NCBI GenBank assembly: GCA_947479085.1
Contig: CANJYB010000004.1
Span: forward strand, 62,001 to 126,000
From: Bacteroidota bacterium
GTDB taxonomy: Bacteria > Bacteroidota > Bacteroidia > 2-12-FULL-35-15
Reading direction: 5' to 3'
Length of the DNA stretch: 64,000 bases
The notes beneath the pieces were generated by a model. The model searched no databases. It saw nothing but the letters and a program-made list of their open reading frames with translations, and was not told where the DNA came from. Both the position numbers and the translations under genes were made by a program. Each line of letters begins with the position of its first letter. The first letter of the stretch is position 1. Positions 8,904 to 18,434 of this stretch are shown here, one piece after another.

Positions 8904-9890
8904 ATGAAAAAATCTTTTGTTTTTCTCGGCCTTATCGGCTTATCATCGGTATTTATTTCCTGGGGAATTTTCGGGCATGAACATATCAATAAAGCTGCAG
9001 TATTGGCTTTGCCCCAGCCAATTCAGTCATTCTTTTATAATCACATTGACTTTGTAACACAGGAGTCCACAATACCTGATTTAAGGAAATATACATTGGC
9101 AGACAAATCTGAAAACCCGAGACATTTTATTGATCTTGAAAACTTTGGCTCCATCGATAGTTTGCCAAAAAATTTGAGTGACGCAAAAAGTAAATACGAT
9201 GAAAAGTTCTTATCGCAAAACGGAATACTTCCATGGTACATGGAAGAACTAATGGAAAAACTTACAAAATCGTTTAAAGAGAAACGTAAAACAGAAATTC
9301 TTTTTATTGCCGCTGATTTAGGTCATTATATGGGCGATGCACATATGCCGTTGCATACTTCTGCAAACCATGACGGACAGCAAACAGGCCAGAAAGGAAT
9401 TCATGCATTATGGGAGGCTCAATTGCCGGAGATGTTTGGAAACAATTATAATTTTTATACCGGGGAGGCAAAATTTATTCCTGATATCCATAAAGAAATC
9501 TGGAGAATTATTTCTTCTTCTCATAGTTTAGTTGATACACTCCTCGCTGTTGATAAAGAGATAAGAAAAAAAATTCCGGAAGATAAAATGTTTAAAAAAG
9601 ATGCAAACGGAAAAGTAGTAAAAAACAAATTTAATTCGTCTGTTTTTAGTGATGAATATGCAACTGCACTTCACACAGCTTTAAAGGGGATGGTGGAAAA
9701 ACAAATGCGAAATTCTGCTTTAGATGTTGCTAACTTTTGGTTCACGGCTTGGGTTAATGCCGGTAAACCGGATTTGAAGGGTTTAGATGCTCCTGAAATA
9801 ACAAAACGAAACAGTAAATCACTGGAAGAAGACATGAAACTTTGGAAAAAAGGAAACCTTTTTGGAATGGAAGGTGAAAAGGAATTTTAA
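8904..9890 (+). CDS. S1/P1 nuclease- or zinc phospholipase C-fold enzyme (328 aa)
   Basis: A secreted trinuclear-zinc phosphodiesterase by fold. A signal peptide (1-19) would leave Trp20 as mature N-terminus (WGIFGHEHINKAA), as in S1/P1 nucleases and PLC where the first Trp binds zinc. Further ligands are visible in HFIDLE, in DLGHYMGDAHMPLHT (about 139-153) and in the following HALWE. Whether it cuts nucleic acid or phospholipid cannot be decided. It lies next to a phosphatase, suggesting phosphate scavenging. Confidence 0.85.
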   Translation: MKKSFVFLGLIGLSSVFISWGIFGHEHINKAAVLALPQPIQSFFYNHIDFVTQESTIPDLRKYTLADKSENPRHFIDLENFGSIDSLPKNLSDAKSKYDEKFLSQNGILPWYMEELMEKLTKSFKEKRKTEILFIAADLGHYMGDAHMPLHTSANHDGQQTGQKGIHALWEAQLPEMFGNNYNFYTGEAKFIPDIHKEIWRIISSSHSLVDTLLAVDKEIRKKIPEDKMFKKDANGKVVKNKFNSSVFSDEYATALHTALKGMVEKQMRNSALDVANFWFTAWVNAGKPDLKGLDAPEITKRNSKSLEEDMKLWKKGNLFGMEGEKEF

Positions 9891-9911
9891 TTAACCGCAT
9901 AAAAAAACTGT

Positions 9912-11531
9912 ATGAAGAAACTTGCTTTAATAATTATATCAGCCAATATAATTTTTTCAACTCAGGCACAAAATTCAAAACCAAAATTGGTGGTTGGAAT
10001 TGTGGTTGACCAGATGCGATATGATTACATATATCGTTACTGGGATAAGTTTGGAAATGATGGTTTCAAACGTTTGGTAAACCAGGGATTCTTTTGCCGG
10101 AATACCAATTATAATTATGTTCCCACCTATACCGGACCAGGGCATACTTCTATTTATACAGGTACAACACCTGCTGTACATGGCATTATTTCCAATGACT
10201 GGTATGATAAAACAATGGGGAAAAATATGTATTGTGCACAGGATGATAAAGTGAATCCTGTCGGAACTATTGCAATAGAGGGAAAACGTTCTCCGGTAAA
10301 TATGCTTACCACCACCATTACTGATGAACTAAGGATTTCATCTAATATGAAATCAAAAGTTATTGGAATTGCATTAAAGGACAGAAGCGCCATATTACCT
10401 GCAGGTCACACTGCAAATGCTGCTTATTGGTATGATGGAAGTGTTGGCGGATTTATTACAAGTACCTATTATATGAAAGAACTTCCGGTATGGGTGAATG
10501 ATTTTAATAAGAAGGAACTTGCCAAAAAGTATATGAGTCAACCATGGAACACACTATTACCAATTGAGCAGTACACCGAAAGTTTACCCGATGATAACAA
10601 ATATGAATTTATTGCAAAGGGCGAAACAAAACCTGTATTTCCACATAATTTGCCGGAGACTCAAAAGTTGAACGGAGGACTGAATATGATACGTTCAACC
10701 CCATTTGGAAATTCGCTTACTAAGGATTTTGCAATGGAAGTTCTTAAAAATGAAAATATGGGTAAATCATCGTCAACTGATTTTCTTGCTGTCTCTTTTT
10801 CTTCTCCTGATTATATAGGCCACACTTACGGACCAAATTCTGTAGAGCAGGAAGATGATTATCTTCGTTTAGACAAAGATCTGGCTGAACTGTTAAAATT
10901 TATTGATACCCAGGTGGGAGCAAACAATGCCCTTGTTTTTTTAACTGCTGACCATGCTGCTCCGGAAGTGCCTAATTACTTAACTGATTTAAAAATCCCT
11001 TCCGGATATGTAAACGAAAAAAAAATAGCCGATTCGTTAAAGAAATATTTATTTAAAAATTATGGTGATACACTCGTTCTTTCATTCTCTAATCAACAGG
11101 TCTTTTTAAATCACAAGTTTATTGATTCAAAAAAACTAATGCTTTCATTGGTTGAAGAGGATGTAGCAGAATTCTTAAGGCATTTTGCAGAAGTATCAGA
11201 AGTGCTTACAGGGAATGTATTAAACAATTCACAGTTTACCGAGGGCTCCCGTTATCTGATGCAAAAGGGTTATAACGCAAAACGTTCTGGCGATGTATTA
11301 ATAAATTATTTGCCGGCATATATTGATTATGCTCCATACGGAACCACGCATGGTTCCCCATATAGTTATGATACTCACGTTCCATTGATTTTTTATGGCT
11401 GGAACATAAAACAAGGAAGTTCTTCCGAGCAGGTTTATATTACTGATGTTGCAGCGACCCTTGCAATGATGCTTAATATACAGTTTCCAAACGGTTGCAC
11501 CGGGAAGCCCATTTCATTTTTAGTAAAATAA
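9912..11531 (+). CDS. pafA: PafA-type alkaline phosphatase (539 aa)
   Basis: A periplasmic or secreted phosphomonoesterase of the alkaline phosphatase superfamily. A signal peptide ends near TQAQ (residue 19). The metal site begins with VVDQMRYDY; the nucleophile is Thr74 in PTYTGPGH, with Asn95 in HGIISNDW exactly 21 residues later, as in the Elizabethkingia PafA. SFSSPDYIGHTYGP and TADHAA supply further ligands, and THGSPYSYDTHVPL is the final His segment. Length agrees with the family. It lies 21 bp after the S1/P1-like gene. Confidence 0.92.
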   Translation: MKKLALIIISANIIFSTQAQNSKPKLVVGIVVDQMRYDYIYRYWDKFGNDGFKRLVNQGFFCRNTNYNYVPTYTGPGHTSIYTGTTPAVHGIISNDWYDKTMGKNMYCAQDDKVNPVGTIAIEGKRSPVNMLTTTITDELRISSNMKSKVIGIALKDRSAILPAGHTANAAYWYDGSVGGFITSTYYMKELPVWVNDFNKKELAKKYMSQPWNTLLPIEQYTESLPDDNKYEFIAKGETKPVFPHNLPETQKLNGGLNMIRSTPFGNSLTKDFAMEVLKNENMGKSSSTDFLAVSFSSPDYIGHTYGPNSVEQEDDYLRLDKDLAELLKFIDTQVGANNALVFLTADHAAPEVPNYLTDLKIPSGYVNEKKIADSLKKYLFKNYGDTLVLSFSNQQVFLNHKFIDSKKLMLSLVEEDVAEFLRHFAEVSEVLTGNVLNNSQFTEGSRYLMQKGYNAKRSGDVLINYLPAYIDYAPYGTTHGSPYSYDTHVPLIFYGWNIKQGSSSEQVYITDVAATLAMMLNIQFPNGCTGKPISFLVK

Positions 11532-11542
11532 AAAGAAAAGCT

Positions 11543-12670
11543 TTGGAGATTGTTGTAAATACCCGACTTTTATTAAAAGACAGATTAGAAGGCATTGGTT
11601 GGTTTACTTTCGAAACCCTGAAACGTATTACCAATCAACATCCTGATGATCATTTTATTTTTTTATTCGACAGGGATTTTGATGAAGATTTTCTTTTTTC
11701 TGACAACATAACTCCTATTATTCTTTCTCCTCAGGCCAGACATCCGTTTCTGTTTTATTGGTGGTTTGAGTTTTCCGTTGCTAATTTTTTAAATAAATTT
11801 AAACCGGATTTGTTTCTCTCCCCTGATGGGTATATGTCGCTAAAGGCTAACTGCAAACAATTAGCCGTTATTCATGATTTGTGTTTTGAGCATTATCCGA
11901 ATGATGTTTCATTCATTGTTCGGAAATATTACAAGTATTTTTTCCCGAAGTTTGCTCACAAGGCAACGCGTATTGCAACTGTTTCTGAGTTTTCAAAAGC
12001 GGACATAATAAAGCAATATGGAATAAGCCCTTCCTTAATTGATGTGGTATATGATGGATGTAATGAATCTTTTCACCCAATAGAGGAAACGTCACAAACT
12101 CTTATAAAACAAAAATTTTCACAAGGATGTGATTATTTTTTGTTTGTCGGAGCATTACATCCCCGCAAAAATATTTCCCGATTATTTCAGGCATTTGATA
12201 AATTTAAAACATCGCAATCAAGCAATGTTAAATTAGTAATAGTGGGTGAAAAGTATTACTGGACCAGAGAAATAAAGATGACCTACATCAACATGAAATT
12301 TAAAGATGATGTAATTTTTACCGGAAGATTATCTACAGAAGATTTACAAAATGTAATTGCTTCTGCTTTAGCAATGACGTATGTTCCCTATTTCGAAGGG
12401 TTCGGGATTCCTATACTCGAGGCATTTAATTGTGACACTCCTGTAATTACAAGTAACATAACCTCTATGCCTGAAGTGGCAGGTGATGCTGCTTTATTGG
12501 TGGATCCTTTTTCGGTGGACTCAATTTCCAATGCGATGATTTATATTTATAAAGATGAAGACATGCGAAATGCACTGATTGCAAAGGGAAGAAAACGGAG
12601 ACTTGATTTCAGTTGGGATAAAACAGCAACTGCTCTTTGGGAAAGTATTGAACGAACAGTAAATAGTTAG
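11543..12670 (+). CDS. GT4-family glycosyltransferase (375 aa)
   Basis: A GT-B-fold retaining glycosyltransferase of the group 1 type, probably acting on envelope polysaccharide. The C-terminal donor site is clear: FVGALHPRKNISRL, then a PYFEGFGIPILEAFNC motif with the catalytic-site EGFG...E, followed by PEVAGDAALLVDP. The frame is open from 11495, but I choose the TTG at 11543 because it gives the family-like N-terminus MEIVVNTRLLLKDRLEGIG and avoids overlap with pafA. The acceptor is unknown. Confidence 0.85.
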   Translation: MEIVVNTRLLLKDRLEGIGWFTFETLKRITNQHPDDHFIFLFDRDFDEDFLFSDNITPIILSPQARHPFLFYWWFEFSVANFLNKFKPDLFLSPDGYMSLKANCKQLAVIHDLCFEHYPNDVSFIVRKYYKYFFPKFAHKATRIATVSEFSKADIIKQYGISPSLIDVVYDGCNESFHPIEETSQTLIKQKFSQGCDYFLFVGALHPRKNISRLFQAFDKFKTSQSSNVKLVIVGEKYYWTREIKMTYINMKFKDDVIFTGRLSTEDLQNVIASALAMTYVPYFEGFGIPILEAFNCDTPVITSNITSMPEVAGDAALLVDPFSVDSISNAMIYIYKDEDMRNALIAKGRKRRLDFSWDKTATALWESIERTVNS

Positions 12671-12673
12671 TTA

Positions 12674-13273
12674 ATGCTTAAAAAATATTTTGATAAACAA
12701 TTAATAGAAGCCGGATGTGATGAGGCCGGAAGAGGTTGCCTGGCAGGAGATGTTTTTGCTGCTGCTGTTGTTTTACCAAAAAATTTCAAAAACAAAATTC
12801 TGGATGATTCCAAAAAGCTTACTGACAAACAACGGAAGTATCTCCGTCCGCTTATCGAAGAAAAGGCTATAGCATGGAGTGTAGCAAGTGTAAGCGCAAA
12901 GGAGATTGATGAAATAAATATTCTGAACGCTTCATTTCTGGCGATGCACAGAGCCCTTGACAAATTAAATGTTATTCCACAAAGTTTATTAATTGATGGA
13001 AATCGTTTTAAAAAATACAAGGACATTCCTCATCAGTGCATTATTGAAGGCGATGGAAAATACATGAGTATTGCTGCAGCATCTATACTTGCCAAAACGT
13101 ATCGTGATGACTATATGGATAAGTTACACGAAGAATTTCCTCATTATGACTGGCTGCATAATAAAGCCTATGGAACAAAAAAACATCGCGAAGCAATTAC
13201 TCAATATGGGGCAACCGTTCATCACAGAATGAGCTTTCGATTGTTGCCGGAACAATTGACTTTAGAACTCTAA
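12674..13273 (+). CDS. rnhB: Ribonuclease HII (199 aa)
   Basis: Cleaves the RNA strand of RNA-DNA hybrids, including single embedded ribonucleotides. The catalytic motif DEAGRG is at residues 16-21, DDSKKL follows, then LIDGN, and the C-terminal HHRMSF is typical. Length fits the family. It starts 4 bp after the glycosyltransferase stop and ends the forward cluster; ftsX converges on it. Confidence 0.95.
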   Translation: MLKKYFDKQLIEAGCDEAGRGCLAGDVFAAAVVLPKNFKNKILDDSKKLTDKQRKYLRPLIEEKAIAWSVASVSAKEIDEINILNASFLAMHRALDKLNVIPQSLLIDGNRFKKYKDIPHQCIIEGDGKYMSIAAASILAKTYRDDYMDKLHEEFPHYDWLHNKAYGTKKHREAITQYGATVHHRMSFRLLPEQLTLEL

Positions 13274-13276
13274 GTC

Positions 13277-14146
13277 CTAATAATACAAATCATCCGATTT
13301 TAACCTGAGGTATTTTCTTACGGCCAGGGAAGTGCTTATCCAGGAAATAATTATTCCGAGAACTATTACAATTCCAAACAGTGAAGCGAGTACTGTGGGG
13401 TCTTCCAGTTCTGCCAGTTCAGGCATTTGCTTTTGAAGGAGGTATAAAAATCCGATGAGCATCCCGATGGCAATAATGGAACCGTAAACACCGTGTTTAA
13501 TTCCTTTCAGAACAAAGGGCCGCCTTATAAAACCTTGAGTGGCGCCAACCAGTTGCATGGTTTTTATTATAAATCGTTTGCTGTAAATGGAAAGCCGGAT
13601 AGTATTATTTATAAGTGCCAGTGCTATAATCATAAGTAAACCACTAAACACAAGGATTACCAGGCCTATTTTTTTTACATTTTCATTAATCATATTCACA
13701 AGTGATTTTTGGTAAACCACTTCTTTTACCAGTTTACTGTCCAACATTCCTTTTTCAATCCAGTTCAAACTATCAAGATTAGCATATTCTGCTTTAAGGT
13801 GAACATTAATAGAGGATAACAAAGGGTTATAGCCAAGAAAATTGATAAAATCTTCTCCAAGATCTTTTTGAAGGCGAGCCGCTGCCTCTTCTTTTGTAAT
13901 AAACTCAGTTGATTTTACAAATTGCGATGCATCAAGCGTTTTGGTGAGATGTTCCACATCCACTTCCTTGGCATTGTCGTTCAGTATTACCTGGAAGCCT
14001 ATATTTTCTTTTACATTATCCGACAGTTTACGGGTATTGAGAATGATAATGCCCAGCAAACCAAGCATAAACAATACCAGCGAAAGACTTACCACTGTGG
14101 TAATAGACGACCCTGCTAATTTGCGTTTTGAGTATTTATCCGACAC
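13277..14146 (-). CDS. ftsX: Cell division ABC permease FtsX (289 aa)
   Basis: The membrane partner of FtsE, which controls septal peptidoglycan hydrolases. One helix lies near the N-terminus (about 16-36), followed by a periplasmic domain (to about 170), then three C-terminal helices with the FtsX-type LVGATQGFIRRPFVLKG loop. The stop is 3 bp from that of rnhB, tail to tail. The ATP-binding partner FtsE is not in this window. Confidence 0.92.
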   Translation of the reverse strand: MSDKYSKRKLAGSSITTVVSLSLVLFMLGLLGIIILNTRKLSDNVKENIGFQVILNDNAKEVDVEHLTKTLDASQFVKSTEFITKEEAAARLQKDLGEDFINFLGYNPLLSSINVHLKAEYANLDSLNWIEKGMLDSKLVKEVVYQKSLVNMINENVKKIGLVILVFSGLLMIIALALINNTIRLSIYSKRFIIKTMQLVGATQGFIRRPFVLKGIKHGVYGSIIAIGMLIGFLYLLQKQMPELAELEDPTVLASLFGIVIVLGIIISWISTSLAVRKYLRLKSDDLYY

Positions 14147-14276
14147 TTTTTAAAATTTGATTGATAATTAAAATTAAAAACTCCGGATAAAAATAAGTAT
14201 TTTAAGTACTCCTCTTTTTTATAAATCAGATTGAAATAAACAATTAAGAGTTAATAACTGACGCCTCTCTTTTTCT

Positions 14277-14284
14277 TATCTTCG
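14277..14284 (+). promoter_or_regulatory. -7-like box TATCTTCG for leuS
   Basis: A TAnnTTTG variant 25 nt before the ATG at 14310. It gives a leader of about 20 nt. Confidence 0.5.
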
Positions 14285-14309
14285 CAACCTTATAAATCAG
14301 AAGCATAAA

Positions 14310-17300
14310 ATGGAATACAATTTCAGAGAAGTAGAGAAAAAATGGCAGGAGTATTGGGCTAAAAATAAAACATTCAGGCCCGAAAATAATTATTCAAAGC
14401 CTAAATATTATGTTTTGGATATGTTTCCTTACCCGTCAGGAGCAGGTTTGCATGTAGGTCATCCGTTAGGATATATTGCTTCTGATATTTTTGCCCGTTA
14501 CAAAAGGCTGAAAGGTTTTAATGTGTTGCACCCTATGGGTTATGATTCTTTTGGTTTGCCTGCTGAACAATATGCCATACAAACAGGACAGCATCCTGAA
14601 ATTACAACAAAAACAAATATTGCGCGCTACCGTGAACAGCTTGATAAAATAGGCTTTTCATTCGATTGGGACAGGGAAGTAAGAACTTCCAATCCGGATT
14701 ATTATAAATGGACGCAATGGATATTTATTCAGCTTTTCAATTCATGGTATAATAAGAAAACGAATAAAGCAGAAAAAGTAGATTCCTTAATAAAGGAATT
14801 TGAAACCAACGGAAATGCCAATATTAATGCTGCCTGTGAAGAGACAAAACTATTTGCAGCCGCAGACTGGAAATCATTTTCTGAAAAAGCACAATCGGAT
14901 ATTTTATTGAATTATCGTTTGGCTTTTTTAAGTGACACAATGGTAAACTGGTGCCCTCAATTGGGAACAGTGCTTGCTAACGAAGAAGTAAAGGATGGAG
15001 TTTCTGAAAGGGGAGGTTATCCGGTAGAAAGGAAATTAATGAAGCAATGGAGCCTTCGAATTACTGCCTATGCGGATAGATTATTAAAAGATTTAGATGG
15101 GATAGATTGGACCGAAAGTATTAAGGAAGCGCAAAGAAATTGGATTGGGAAGAGTGAAGGAACTTCATTGAAGTTTCAAGTTTCATCCGCCCAGGCGGAC
15201 AAGTTTCAAGTTGAAGTGTTTACCACAAGACCCGACACCATCTTCGGAGTTTCCTTTGTTACTCTTGCTCCTGAGCACGAATTGGTAGAAAAGGTTACCA
15301 CTGCTGAGCAGAAAAAATCAGTAGATGAATATGTTACCGCTGCTAAAAACCGAAGTGAGAGAGAAAGACAAGCAGATGTAAAAAAAATTACTGGTGTGTT
15401 TACCGGTTCGTATGTGGAACATCCTTTTACTGGAAAACAAATTCCTATATGGGTGGGAGATTATGTATTAGCAGGTTATGGAACTGGTGCAGTAATGGCC
15501 GTTCCTGCGCATGATACAAGGGATTTTGCTTTTGCAACTCATTTTGGTTTGGAAAAGCCAATAGTTATTTTGCCTCCTGTTGATTGGGATTTTGCTGATG
15601 CTTCTTATGATGAGAAAACGGGAAAACTTGTTAACTCTGATTTCTTAAATGGGTTGGAAGTAAAAGAAGCGATTAAAAAAGCCATTTCGGTTATTGAAGA
15701 AAAAGGATTAGGGAAAGGAAAAACCAATTTCCGTTTGCGTGATGCTATCTTTGGAAGACAGCGATATTGGGGAGAACCTATCCCGGTTTATTATGAAAAT
15801 GGAATTCCAAAAGTATTGAATGAAAATGAACTTCCATTGGTACTTCCGGAGGTAGATAAATATCTTCCAACTGAAACAGGCGAGCCGCCATTGGCAAGGG
15901 CAACGGATTGGAAATACAAAGGGCAATTTGAATATGAATACTCAACCATGCCGGGATGGGCTGGTAGTAGTTGGTATTACCTCCGTTACATGGATGCCCA
16001 TAATGAAAAAGAATTTGCAGGCAAGGAAGCAATTGATTATTGGCAAAACGTGGATTTATACATTGGCGGGGCAGAGCATGCTACCGGACATTTATTATAT
16101 GTTCGTTTCTGGACAAAGTTTTTAAATGATTTGGGATTGATATCTGTTATTGAACCTGCAAAGAAGTTGATTAATCAGGGGATGATACAGGGGGTTTCTC
16201 AATACCATTATGAAATTAGGGTTAGAGCTGACTTAAAACAAAAGTATGATACAATTAACAAAACACTAATAATAAAAAAAGACGGACAAAAGATTTTTAA
16301 AATTGAGATTCCATCTAGAGTTGATTGGAGCGGGTATAATATTTTCTGTAATTATGATTGTAAGTTAGAATTTGTTTTTTTTGAAAAAGAAAGTGGAAAA
16401 GAAATTCCTACTAATGTTACTGATGGGCTATCAACAGCTAACTTCACAAAACAAGTTACAGTTAATAATGAAGTTGTTTCTTATCATACGTTATTGGGAA
16501 AATGGTTGAAGGTAGAACCTCATTACAGACCAATTATTATTACTGATTTCCCGTATAATGCCTTCTGGCACTATGAAAAAAAAGAGTGGTACGATTTCTC
16601 TAATAAAAGAATTGAAAACCAAAATGAACCATTATGGCGTACAAGAACTGAAGTAGAAAAAATGTCTAAATCTAGATTAAATGTAATTACTCCGGATAAT
16701 TATCCCTATGAAATATTAGACAGAGACAAAAATCATTTTGGTTTTTATTTTAAAGAAGAAGAGATTGATAAAATTAAAGAAGAAAGAGTTGAATATGGTA
16801 TTATTGAACAACACGGTGCTGATTGCCTTCGCCTATACGAAATGTTCCTTGGTCCTTTGGAGCTTTCCAAACCATGGAATACTAATGGTATTTCTGGTGT
16901 TAGTAATTTTATCCGTAAGCTTTGGAGATTATATCACCAATCTTCTCAAGACTCAATACGCAATGCACAAGACTCTTTTTTCGTTTCAAACGAACCTGCT
17001 ACAAGGCCCGAATTAAAGGTATTACACAAAACCATTAAAAAGATTATAAGCGATATCGAGGGGTTTTCCTTCAATACTTCGGTAAGTAATTTTATGATTT
17101 GTGTTAACGAATTAACCGAACTGAAATGCAATAAAAGAGAAATTCTGGAGCCTTTGGCAATCATCATTGCTCCTTATGCACCACATTTGGCAGAAGAATT
17201 ATGGAGTAAACTCGGTCATTCTGACACAATTACTTATACCACTTTTCCGGAATGTAAGGAAGAATATCTGATTGAAAGTGCATTTAATTATCCTGTTTCT

Positions 17301-17465
17301 TTTAATGGGAAAACCCGCTTCTTTCATGAGTACGACCTTTCTTTAACCAAAGATGACATTGAAAAAGCAGTAATGACCCTTGAACAAACTCAAAAATACC
17401 TGGAAGGAAAAACGCCTAAAAAGATTATTGTGGTACACAATAAGATAGTTAACATTGTCATTTAG
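14310..17465 (+). CDS. leuS: Leucyl-tRNA synthetase, enlarged (1051 aa)
   Basis: Charges tRNA-Leu. HVGH (48-51) and KMSKS (784-788) are the class I signatures. The CP1 editing domain contains TTRPDTIFGVSFVTLAPEHE, with GTGAVMAVPAHDTRD. Family members are usually about 860-950 residues; the surplus is concentrated around KMSKS. Between MIQGVS and KMSKS there are about 165 residues where I would expect roughly half that, and about 28 extra residues sit between NVITPD and HGADCLRLYEMFLGP. A small palindromic repeat also lies in frame at 15171-15213. The frame is intact throughout, so the enzyme is presumably active. Confidence 0.95.
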   Translation: MEYNFREVEKKWQEYWAKNKTFRPENNYSKPKYYVLDMFPYPSGAGLHVGHPLGYIASDIFARYKRLKGFNVLHPMGYDSFGLPAEQYAIQTGQHPEITTKTNIARYREQLDKIGFSFDWDREVRTSNPDYYKWTQWIFIQLFNSWYNKKTNKAEKVDSLIKEFETNGNANINAACEETKLFAAADWKSFSEKAQSDILLNYRLAFLSDTMVNWCPQLGTVLANEEVKDGVSERGGYPVERKLMKQWSLRITAYADRLLKDLDGIDWTESIKEAQRNWIGKSEGTSLKFQVSSAQADKFQVEVFTTRPDTIFGVSFVTLAPEHELVEKVTTAEQKKSVDEYVTAAKNRSERERQADVKKITGVFTGSYVEHPFTGKQIPIWVGDYVLAGYGTGAVMAVPAHDTRDFAFATHFGLEKPIVILPPVDWDFADASYDEKTGKLVNSDFLNGLEVKEAIKKAISVIEEKGLGKGKTNFRLRDAIFGRQRYWGEPIPVYYENGIPKVLNENELPLVLPEVDKYLPTETGEPPLARATDWKYKGQFEYEYSTMPGWAGSSWYYLRYMDAHNEKEFAGKEAIDYWQNVDLYIGGAEHATGHLLYVRFWTKFLNDLGLISVIEPAKKLINQGMIQGVSQYHYEIRVRADLKQKYDTINKTLIIKKDGQKIFKIEIPSRVDWSGYNIFCNYDCKLEFVFFEKESGKEIPTNVTDGLSTANFTKQVTVNNEVVSYHTLLGKWLKVEPHYRPIIITDFPYNAFWHYEKKEWYDFSNKRIENQNEPLWRTRTEVEKMSKSRLNVITPDNYPYEILDRDKNHFGFYFKEEEIDKIKEERVEYGIIEQHGADCLRLYEMFLGPLELSKPWNTNGISGVSNFIRKLWRLYHQSSQDSIRNAQDSFFVSNEPATRPELKVLHKTIKKIISDIEGFSFNTSVSNFMICVNELTELKCNKREILEPLAIIIAPYAPHLAEELWSKLGHSDTITYTTFPECKEEYLIESAFNYPVSFNGKTRFFHEYDLSLTKDDIEKAVMTLEQTQKYLEGKTPKKIIVVHNKIVNIVI
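15171..15213. repeat. Small palindromic repeat inside leuS
   Basis: AAGTTTCAAGTTT, then TCCGCC-CA-GGCGGA, then AAGTTTCAAGTTG. The direct copies flank a 6-bp GC-rich dyad. It encodes about 14 residues (FQVSSAQADKFQV) inserted in frame just before the editing-domain TTRPD motif. A related TTCCAAGTTTCAAGTTC lies at 1930-1946. Confidence 0.65.
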
Positions 17466-17525
17466 AGCACTCTTTTTATACTGGCACACCGTTTGAATTA
17501 CCCATGGTAATTAATTCAGATAAAG

Positions 17526-18353
17526 ATGAAAAAGTTCATTTTAATTGATTGTGCAGTAGTAAGTATAGTTATCTTCCTTTTTTCATTTACCAGAGAAAAG
17601 GAAATGCCGCAAATTCAAAATGATGGTGATGTAAAACAACTTCCTGTTGTTAAAAATGTTGCATTTAAACGCGGTGAGAAGCTTGTTTTCCGTATGCACT
17701 ATGGTGTAATAGAAGCAGGAGAAGCCACCTTAGGAATAACAGAGGAAACAAAGGAACTTGCCGGAAGAAAAACTTTTCACGTAGTAGGTTTGGGTGTTAC
17801 CAAAGGAATGTTCGAATTTTTTTACAGCGTTCGCGACCGTTACGAAACGTATATTGATGAGCAATCCATCATTCCCTGGATGTTTTTAAGAAGTGTGAAT
17901 GAGGGCGGTTACAAAATAGACCAGGTATATGTTTTTAATCATTACAAACATAAAGTAGATGTGGGTGGCGGAGAGATGTTCCCTATTGAACCAAGTATGC
18001 AGGATATGTTGTCGGCATTTTATTCGGCCCGGACTATGGATTTGTCGGCTGCCAAAGAAGGAGAGCTTTATTCCATCAACTGTTTTATGGATAAAGAAGT
18101 ATGGCCATTAAAGATAAAATTCATTTGCCGCGAAACCGTTACTACCGATTTGGGTACTTTTAAATGCCTTAAGTTTCGCCCTATAGTTCAGAAAGGACGG
18201 GTGTTTAAACATGAAGAGGATTTGAATGTTTGGATTACCGATGATAAAAACCATATTGTTATAAAAGGACAAGCCGATGTATTGATTGGTTCTATTAAAG
18301 CGGAATTAACTTCTTATTCCGGTTTGGCAAACCCGGTTTCAAAGGTGGAATAA
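17526..18353 (+). CDS. DUF3108-domain protein (275 aa)
   Basis: An N-terminal hydrophobic segment (about 4-22) marks an exported or anchored protein. The body matches the DUF3108 pattern in my reading: an early GEKLVFRMHYGVIEAGEATL, then FEFFYSVRDRYETY, and a C-terminal LNVWITDDKNHIVIKGQA. Related proteins are beta-rich and periplasmic with no established reaction. It lies 60 bp after leuS without a terminator between and is followed by a strong terminator. Confidence 0.75.
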   Translation: MKKFILIDCAVVSIVIFLFSFTREKEMPQIQNDGDVKQLPVVKNVAFKRGEKLVFRMHYGVIEAGEATLGITEETKELAGRKTFHVVGLGVTKGMFEFFYSVRDRYETYIDEQSIIPWMFLRSVNEGGYKIDQVYVFNHYKHKVDVGGGEMFPIEPSMQDMLSAFYSARTMDLSAAKEGELYSINCFMDKEVWPLKIKFICRETVTTDLGTFKCLKFRPIVQKGRVFKHEEDLNVWITDDKNHIVIKGQADVLIGSIKAELTSYSGLANPVSKVE

Positions 18354-18366
18354 ATTGAATTGAAAG

Positions 18367-18406
18367 AAAGGGTTTGTAAGTTTAAATCTAAACTTACACC
18401 CTTTTT
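18367..18406 (+). terminator. Terminator after the DUF3108 gene
   Basis: GTAAGTTTA-AATC-TAAACTTAC forms a 9-bp stem extended by AAGGGT/ACCCTT with a small bulge, followed by TTTTTC. Confidence 0.85.
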
Positions 18407-18434
18407 CTTCACTTTCTCCTACTTTCTTTCAATC

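Noticed and set aside
12667-13026. Long reverse ORF opposite rnhB, and similar ORFs opposite kmo, mfd and others
   Set aside because: They are shadows of strongly supported genes on the other strand and show no family motifs.
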